From Allochromatium vinosum DSM 180 (GTDB lineage Bacteria > Pseudomonadota > Gammaproteobacteria > Chromatiales > Chromatiaceae): a DNA stretch of 64,000 bases. This document shows, one piece after another, positions 16,629 through 25,600 of the stretch. The notes beneath the pieces are model-generated. The model saw only the letters and a list, made by a program, of their open reading frames with translations, had not been told where the DNA came from and searched no databases. Each line of letters opens with the position of its first letter. The stretch's first letter is position 1. A program made the position numbers and the translations under genes. Where the stretch lies: the NCBI RefSeq assembly GCF_000025485.1, contig NC_013851.1, positions 239,001-303,000 of the forward strand, read 5' to 3'.

Positions 16629-19600
16629 TCAAGCGATGATGAGGACGGTATCGAAGGTCACCGGGTGGGTGTCCTGACCTAAGATGGCGAAGGCCACGGC
16701 GCTGCCGGGTTGGCTGCCATCGGCATCGTAGTAGAGGGTGCCGCTGAAGTTGTTGTAGAAGAGGTTGGCGTTCTGGCCGACCCGTTCTCCCTCGTGCCCG
16801 GTGAAGGCGGTGAAGACGGCACTGGAGAGGGCGATGACATCCTCGGCATGGTTGAAGTCGGTGATGACATCGATGTTGCTGATAGTCGGTACGGTGTCGA
16901 AGACGAAGGTGTCGACACCGGTCCCGCCGGTAAGGATATCGGTGCCGGAGCCGCCGCCGAGCCAATCGTTGCCGGCGCCGCCGTCGAGCCAGTCGTCGCC
17001 TTCCTGGCCGCTGAGGGTGTCGTCACCCTCGCCACCCGCCAGGCGGTTGGCCGCCGTGTTGCCGGTGAGGGTGTCGGCGTAGGCGCTGCCGGTCAGCTGC
17101 TCGATGCTGATCAGGGTGTCGGTACCGCTGTAGGTGCTGATCCACTGCGGGCCGCTCTGGCGCAGGTCCACTCGCACCGCGTCGCTCGATTCGCTGTAGT
17201 CGGCGCGGTCCTCACCGGCCCCGCCGTCGAGCACGTCGTCGCCAGACGGGTTGCCGGCAAACACGTCGTTGCCGTCTCCGCCCTCCTGGCGGTCGTTGCC
17301 AAAGCCGCCGCCGAGCCAGTCGTCACCGTCGCCGCCGAGTACGGTGTCGGTCCCCGGTCCGCCCGTGAGGCGGTCGTTGCCGGCCCCGCCGTCGAGCCAG
17401 TCGTCGCCTTCCTGGCCGCTGAGGGTGTCGTCACCCTCGCCACCCGCCAGGCGGTTGGCCGCCGTGTTGCCGGTGAGGGTGTCGGCGTAGGCGCTGCCGG
17501 TCAGCTGCTCGATGCTGATCAGGGTGTCGGTACCGCTGGCGGTGCTGATCCACTGCGGGCCGCTCTGGCGCAGGTCCACTCGCACCGCGTCGCTCGATTC
17601 GCTGTAGTCGGCGCGGTCCTCACCGGCCCCGCCGTCGAGCACGTCGTCGCCAGACGGGTTGCCGGCAAACACGTCGTTGCCGGCACCGCCCTCCTGGCGG
17701 TCGTTGCCAAAGCCGCCGCCGAGCCAGTCGTCACCGTCGCCGCCGAGTACGGTGTCGGTCCCCGGTCCGCCCGTGAGGCGGTCGTTGCCGGCCCCGCCGT
17801 CGAGCCAGTCGTCGCCTTCCTGGCCGCTGAGGGTGTCGTCACCCTCGCCACCCGCCAGGCGGTTGGCCGCCGTGTTGCCGGTGAGGGTGTCGGCGTAGGC
17901 GCTGCCGGTCAGCTGCTCGATGCTGATCAGGGTGTCGGTACCGCTGGCGGTGCTGATCCACTGCGGGCCGCTCTGGCGCAGGTCCACTCGCACCGCGTCG
18001 CTCGATTCGCTGTAGTCGGCGCGGTCCTCACCGGCCCCGCCGTCGAGCACGTCGTCGCCAGACGGGTTGCCGGCAAACACGTCGTTGCCGTCTCCGCCCT
18101 CCTGGCGGTCGTTGCCAAAGCCGCCGCCGAGCCAGTCGTCACCGTCGCCGCCGAGTACGGTGTCGGTCCCCGGTCCGCCCGTGAGGCGGTCGTTGCCGGC
18201 CCCGCCGTCGAGCACGTCGTCGCCATACTGGCCGTTGAGGCTGTCGTCACCGTCCTGCCCATAGAGCCGGTCATCGCCTGCACCCCCCTGGACGGTGTCG
18301 TTGCCCCCGAGCGCCTCGATCACCTGGGCGATGGGGTTGGCGCGACCATCGTAGGTGTCTGGACCCTCGGTCAGGCGGAAGCTGTCGCGTACGTTGGTGA
18401 TCGCCTGCCCGGCGCTGGCCACGGTGTTGGTGAAGCCGGCATCGTCGGTGTAGCTGACCTGGACCCGTACCTGTCTGCCGCCGAGGGTGTCGTCGAGCGC
18501 GTGGCTGGCGCCGGTGGCCCCGGACAGGTCGCTCCAGCTGGTGCCGCCATTGGCGCTGACCTGCCATTGATAGGCGTAGCTGGCGCCGGTGAGGCCATCG
18601 AGGTCGCCCAGGGCGCTGGTGTTGGCCGTCAGTGTCTGCAACTCCGCTGGCGTGCCGTCGAGGGTGACGCTCCCCGTGGGGGCGTCGTTGACGCCGATGA
18701 AGTTGATGGTGGTGGTGGCCCCTACGCCCACCAGGGCGCCCGTCCCGGCGTCGGTCGGGGTGACGGTGACGGTGGCCGTGCCCGCCGGGGCCTCGGAGGT
18801 GTTTGTGTAGCGCACTCCGCGCAGTGCCAGCTGGTAGTAGCTGACGTCCTTGGGGCCATCAAACTCCAGCGTCCAGGCGTTGGTCTGGGTGGTGGTGATG
18901 CCAAGCCCGGCGAGGGTGCTGATCAGGCTTGCAGCAATGCCGAGCGATTCGGTGGTGCCGCCCGTGGGAGCGCCGTCGCGCAGCGTCACGGTCAGGTGCG
19001 CGATGTTGCCGTCCTGGTCGGTGATGGTGCTGTCGGCGGTGGCGATGGCGAGTGCGCCCTGGCCTTCGGTGTAGCTGACGCTGTGGTGGCGACCCGCTCC
19101 ACCGGGGCCGTTGAGGTCGATCACCGGCGTCCAGGGGGTCTGGATGGTGGTCACGGCACTGGCACTGCGCGCCTGACCCGGCTCGGTGACGGCGCTGTCG
19201 GTGACGCTGATCGTCACCTGCCGGTCTCCCGCCGTCGCCGAGGGGTTGCTGTTGAGATAGCGCACGCTCTGCAACAGGGTCGCGTACTCGGCGTGCGTGC
19301 CCGCGCCGCTGATCGTCAGTGTCTCGGTCCCGTTGCCACTGATCGTCAAGGTGCCCAGGCTGCCGGCGTAGCTCTCGCCCAAGCTGGACGACAGGGTTTC
19401 GAAGCCAGCATCCCGAATGCCGGCGAGGGTGAGCGTGGCGCCGCTCAGGGTGTCGCCGGTGTCGACGTCGGCGATGACCAGATCGTCATCGACCACGGCC
19501 ACCGCATCACCACGCGGACGGAAGATGGCGGTGAAGCCCGTGCCGGAGCCGTCGTCATCCAGGTCCAGGGTCGGGGCGTCATTGACGTCCGTGACCTCAA

Positions 19601-22600
19601 TGCTCGCGCGGGCGCCATCCAGAGAGAAGGCACTGGTTCCACCGCGCGTCGTGCTCACGTCAGCGGTCGTTCCGGCACTGCCCGCCGACTGATCCCAGGC
19701 ATAGTAGTCGAAGCTGGCCGTGGTGCCGTTGTCGCCATCCGGCAGGAAGCGGACTTCATCCGTGGCTTTGAGCAATAGCGCTGCACCTTCGGAAACCACC
19801 GGGAAAGCCGTCCAAGTACCACCGTCGATACGATATTGCCAGGTGCCGCCGCCAGGGCCGGCATTCGAGGCATCATAAATAGCCACGCCCGAGAGCGCAC
19901 CGGGATCGACATCATTGGCACCACCGAGCAGGTCCGAGACCGTCTGGCCGGTGTTACCGAGCGCATTTTCATCCATGGTTGTCAGCGCGATAGCCTCTCC
20001 ATCGAGTACCGACGCATCATTGACCGCCAAGACATCGAAAGTCAGGGTGTTGGCCGACAGTGCCAGATCAATGCCTCCATTGGCCGTGCCACCATCGTCC
20101 TGAACCCTGAACGCAAAGCTTGCATAGCCGCTTGCTTTAGGTGCAGCGATCGCGTCGCCGATTGGACTGAAGACGAATCGACCGGCCGCGATGTCGCTAG
20201 CACTGATGAATTGATCGAGTGCCACGGGCGCGCCATCGAGCGTCAGACTGCCTGTTCCCGCATCCGGCAGACGGGTGATCTGGACAAAAGCCAAATCATC
20301 GGGCGGGATGTCGTTGACATCACTGAATCCAAAGTCGGCCGTCTGGAAGGTATAGATGGCATTTTCGGCGATCTCAATGGTCTGATCCGCGCCCGTGGGA
20401 ACGTCATTGACCTGAGTCAGGGTAATGGTGGTCGTGGCATTGACACTGTCATAGCCATCGTCATCGACGGCACTGACCGTCACCGTGCGCAGTCCACTAC
20501 TGTCGGTCGCGGCGGCCTCGTTGATGTATTTCACGCCACGCAGAAAATGTTGGAATGTGGTGGCATCGCGATCGGGTGAGCCGCTAAGGCTAGAGAAGGT
20601 GATCTCGTGTGTTCCATTGCCCGTTATCTGGAGTCCATAGGACGGCAGCAAGGCGAGCTGATTGGCATCGAGATACAGATACTCTGCCGCACCGTTGAGC
20701 GGATTGTTGAGCGTCAAGGTTACGCTGTCGAGGTTGCCGTCCTGGTCGGTGATGGTTGCCGTGGGGTTGGCGATCGGAACACCCGCCGAGCCTTCGGTAT
20801 AGCCAATGCTGAAGTCGCGATTCTCGGACGTGTCGCTACTGCCATTGAGGTCGATGACCGGCACCCAGGGAACGGCCACTGTGGTGATGGAGGTTGTGGT
20901 AAGCGGGTTGCCGGGTTCAGTAAGCGCGCCATCGGTCACGCTGATGGTGACCGTACGATCGCCGGTGATGGGGCTGGGATTGGCGTTGTCGTAGGTAACA
21001 GTCTTGAGCGCGGCAACGTAATCGCCTTGAGTGCCGGTACCGCTGATAGTTAGCTCGGTGTTGTCGCTGTTGGCCACGATGTTCAGTATCGCGCCGGATG
21101 GGGCATTGAACGCGCCGAGCGGAGCGCTGAGTGTTTCGTAAATGGTACCGAATAGGTTGTCCAACGCACCAGCCGTGAGTGCAACCGTGGCCGATACGAT
21201 GGTATCGGGTAGATCGACATCGGTTATGGTCATGTCGGAAGCAACTACGGCCACCTCGACGCCGCGCGGCTTGAAGAGCGCTTGGTAGCCAGTGCCAACC
21301 GCCGTGCCATTCAGATCGAGGATGGGCGCGTCATTGAGCGGCGTGATCGTGATACGTGCGCTATCGCTGGCGGTCGAGTAATTGGTCGTACCGCCGCGCA
21401 CCGCCACATCAGCGTAAGTACCCTGCTGATCGGCTACTCCAGCAACGAGTCCATCCCAGAGGTAATAATCGATGCCGGCTTCGGTGGCATTATCCTCATC
21501 GGGCACGAAGCGGATCTTGTCACTCGATCGCAATAGCAGTGCTGTGTCACCGCCATTGATTTGCCCTGTGTCGATCGGGATCCAGCTCGCCCCATCATCC
21601 GTGGAGAACTCCCAGACACCGCCCAGGCCGAGCGCAGGGCCGGCGTTCGTCAGCCCATAGATCGCGATGCCATGGTCCCAGGCTTCGTCGTCGGCCGACG
21701 CCTGAGTGGTGAAATCCACATCTGTGACCACGCTCTGGCCGGTTACACCGGCGGGATTGGTTCCATCGACCGCACGCACCAGATCCGAGATACGATGGCC
21801 GGGGCTGTCGATCGTATCCTCATCGATCGTCGTCAGCGTTGGTTGGCTTTCCACCGCGTTTGTGAGGACTGGGGCATCATTGACCGGTGTGACCGCCAGG
21901 GTCAGGGTGTTTGGCGTTGGATCGAGATCCACTCCGCTATTGTCGACGCCACCGTCATCACGGACCTGGAATGTGAAGCTGGTGTAGTCATCGCCCGGCG
22001 TGCTGGCGTTGTTCTCATCCGTCGTCGGTACGAAGGCGAGCTTGCCGGCGGTGATGTCCGACACACTGATCTCGTCTCCGGCCTCGACATCCACGCCATC
22101 GAGCTGAAGCTTGCCGTTGGCGGGCAGGGTCGTGAGCACGACCGAGAGCAGGATATGAGCGCTACTGCCACCGGAGACTTCGTCAGGGGTATCCGTGAAG
22201 CCGAAATCAGCCGCACTGAAGATGTAAGGGGTGTCTTCCAGAGTCACGCGGTGCGCGTCAGCGCCGTCCGGTGCGTCGTTGACCGCCGTGATGTCGACCT
22301 GGATCGTTCCGCGTGAAACATCACCACCGCCATCGTTGGTCAGGAATTCAATGGAGGCCGCGCCCGTTCCGTTGACATCCAGCACGCTGCTATAGAGGAT
22401 CCGCTCGGGTGTTTGCAGCCAGGGACCAAGGCTGGATAGCGCTCCAGTGAGTGTCAGGGTGCCGGTGCCCGAGCCAGTGACCGTCACACCTTCACCGCTC
22501 GTGGCTGACAGCGAACCGGCGCTGGTGATGAATGTAACGGTGATGTTCTGATCCGGGCTGTCGACATCCGTGATGGAGAAGGCCGGGGGCAGGTACGCGG

Positions 22601-25600
22601 GCACATCCTCCAGCATCTCGAAACGCTCGGGCAGACTGCTCACCGTCAGCGCGTCGTCCGCGCCTTGGATGGTGACTCGCAGAACGGCGGTATCGGAAAA
22701 TCCCGCGCCGTCCGTAACCGTGTAGTTGAAGGCATCGGTCAGCGAGTCGCTCGTATTGAGTGACTCGACGAAGTAGTTGGATTGGTTGACTTCATAGATG
22801 TAGTCACCATTCGCTTTGACGCGCAGGGTTCCGTATTGTCCGGCCACGCTGTAGAGGTATTCACCGCTATCAGTCGTGCCAACGGCTCCCGACCCCTCAC
22901 TCTCGCCACGTCGAATCGCCGTTAGAGTTTTGGTGTCACCGCTGTTTGCATCGGTATCGTTCTGGAACAGATTGCCGGTCGGGTTGGTTCCAGGCGTTGC
23001 GTTGGCGACGCCACTGGCCTCGATGGCGGTGGCTGCATCATCGCCGGCGACAGGCGGCATGGCGCCCAGTGTCACGGCTGTGCTCCGTGTTCCAGTCACG
23101 GTTTCCGGCGTGCCCTCGTCGTCGGTATAGCTGACCTCGACCGTGATGTACTTGTTGCCATCGGCGTTGGTGAGTGTATAGGCACTGAGGTTGCCAACGA
23201 CCGTGGTCTTGGCTCCCTCGCTGTCGCCGCGATACCAGGTATAGGTCGGTGTCGCTCTGGTCAACCCGTTACCATCGCTGATGGTGGCGGTCAGGATCTG
23301 GCCAGGTGCCAACGAACCTGCAATCGTGACCGAGCCGGGCAGGTTGAAGGTTGGGATGGTCAGTGCGTTGGAGACGGGCGATTCGGCATAGCCGCCGCCG
23401 TCTGTATAGAAAGCCTGAGCGCGGATCTGTTGGCTGGATACGCTCTGAGTGACTGTGAACGTGGCGGCCGTGGCGCCCGCGATATCGCTCCAGGTGCTGC
23501 CATCGGCGCTGACCTGCCACTGGTAGTTCACCGTGCCAGGAACGCCATCGGCATCGGTTGGCACCGGAGCGCTCAGGATATCGCCGAGTTGGATGTTGCC
23601 GCCGTTGTTGTCACTGGGGGTGGCGAGCGTGCCGGGTGTATTGACTGCGGTGGCGCCATCGGCGGCCGCCGCCAGATCCAGGATGAAGCTGGTGGATGTG
23701 CTGGCGCCGCCTGGATCTGTACCCGTGACACGTAGATTCAGATAGGGCGTGCCGGCGGGCGGGTTGCCGTTGAAGACGCCGGTGTTACCGTCGAAGCTGA
23801 GCCAAGTGGGCAGTGTGCTCGTCCAACCGCCCGCCCCATCGCTGACCTCGGCACCATAGGTGAGACCGGCTGTAGTCGGTGTTCCGTCCGCATTACCATC
23901 CGGATCACTGAAGAGGGTGCCGACATTCAGGCTCCAGCCGGCCGTGCCGTTGTGGCTCTGATCCTCCAGGTGGGTTGTGACCACCGGGGCATCGTTGGGA
24001 TCGGCGATGGTTAGCGTGAAGGTCTGTACGGCGCTCGAGGGGGCGCCGGTGGTGTCGTTGGCGGTGACCTTGAGGTTCAGTGAGCCGGCGGCGCCCGCCG
24101 GGGGATTGCCGCTGAAGGTGGCGGTGTCTCCATCGAAGTGGAGCCAGGACGGCAAGGGGTCATCATTGTCCAGGGTCGCGCTGTAGCTCAGTGAACTGCC
24201 GTCACTGTCTCCATCGGCATACGAGAAAGCATCGGCTGGGATCTGAAAACTGTGCTCGCCCGCGCCGGTCCAGGTTTCTTCGGGAATGGCGGCTCCAGCC
24301 GAGACGCCGGCATCCGTGGTGCTGAGTGTGAGTGGAACCACGGCCGTCGCGGCGCCGCCCGAGATGGCATCGTGAGCGATGATGGTGATCACACCAGGCG
24401 GTAAGGAGGAGCCATCGCCCGAGAAGATGCGCGTGCCGCTGTCGAAGGACAGAGCCTGACTGTCAACGAGCGGGGTGCCATCCAATTCTGCCGAATACGT
24501 GAGAGCGTTGTTCTCGGGATCGGCGAAGGTCGTGAGTGGAACCTGATAACTCCAGCCGGCGCCATCCGCGAGTTTGGCGAGAATGAGTGTACCGCCGCCA
24601 TCGGTGTTGTAGCTGCCGGTGAAATCAGTGTCTTGCGGATCAGTTTGATCACCCTGGTTGAGCGAGGTATAGACGACCTTGCTCGGATCAGAGCCATCGA
24701 GCGCCACGCTCCAGTTCGAGGTATTGCCGGCATCGACGACAGCTTGAGCGACTTGCTCGGCTGTGAGGGCCGTGCCAGCGGTCGCTGTCACGTCGTCGAA
24801 AATCAAGGTGGAACCGCTGAGACCAGTCCCATAAGTGACTTCGAAGATTTCAGGTTGGCCGCTACTGCCGTCGACGGTGCCCGAAATCGAGGGCGGGAGT
24901 AGTGCCAAGTCCTTATAGGTGCCGCTGAAATCGTCGAGCGAGATGTCGAGTTGATCCCCATTATTGATATGTGTAAATCTGACTTCGGTCTCGCTGACCT
25001 TTGTGACGCTCCAGTTTGCAAAACCGCTTTCACTATCTGCTGTCACAAAAAGATCGGCGATCGTACCGCCTGTGGTTAACACATCGGCCGAAATAGTGAC
25101 CGTAGTACCGTCAAAGGTCAGCGTCCGCTCGGTACCGTCGTTATTGACCAAATTGAGCACGAAGCTCTCGGGAGAGCCAGTAATACCGTCCTGAACCTTG
25201 CTGATTGCAGGGGAACCGGCATAGGTACCAGCGCCGACTAGATCGTTGTAGGTCGAATCGGTTACGTCGCCGTCGCTCTTGGCGGTGAAGATGACAGTCT
25301 CTGGGCTGCCGCCCTTGAGTGCCACGGTGTAATTGGTCGTATCACCGGCGCTGACAACGGCCGAGGCCACCTGCGCACCGGTCTGGCCGGTGCCCAACGG
25401 AATCGTCTGGCCATCAAAGCTGAGTTCCGAGCCACCCAGCGCCGAGCTGAATTCGACGCTGAACTGCTCGGGGATGTCCGCCACCACCACGGGGGCGATG
25501 GGATTGGCGACATAGGGCGGTTGATTACCGACATTGCTCAGATCGAGCTGAAAGACATCGCTGGCTGTCACGCCATCAGAATCCGTGGCCGTGACCTTGA

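Larger units (their letters stand above)
16585..19730 (-). repeat. Long repeat block A: near-identical 3' end of RTX gene 1
   Basis: This block, including the hairpin, matches 27959-30708 almost base for base. I noticed only a handful of substitutions, one extra 408-bp unit here, and one replaced segment (19401-19438 here, 38 bp, against 30367-30416, 50 bp). The length difference of 396 bp is exactly 408 minus 12. Upstream of 19730 the two genes diverge abruptly. Confidence 0.9.

Noticed and set aside
16981-18204. Regular repeats that might be a CRISPR array or satellite
   Set aside because: The 408-bp units are in-frame coding repeats (136 codons) of calcium-binding nonapeptides; there are no short repeats with unique spacers.
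16710-19778. 1022-aa open frame on the + strand opposite RTX gene 1 (and a 757-aa one at 28084-30357)
   Set aside because: They are mirror frames of the GC-rich RTX repeats, with repetitive valine/alanine-rich sequence and no family resemblance. The - strand frames have full domain architecture.
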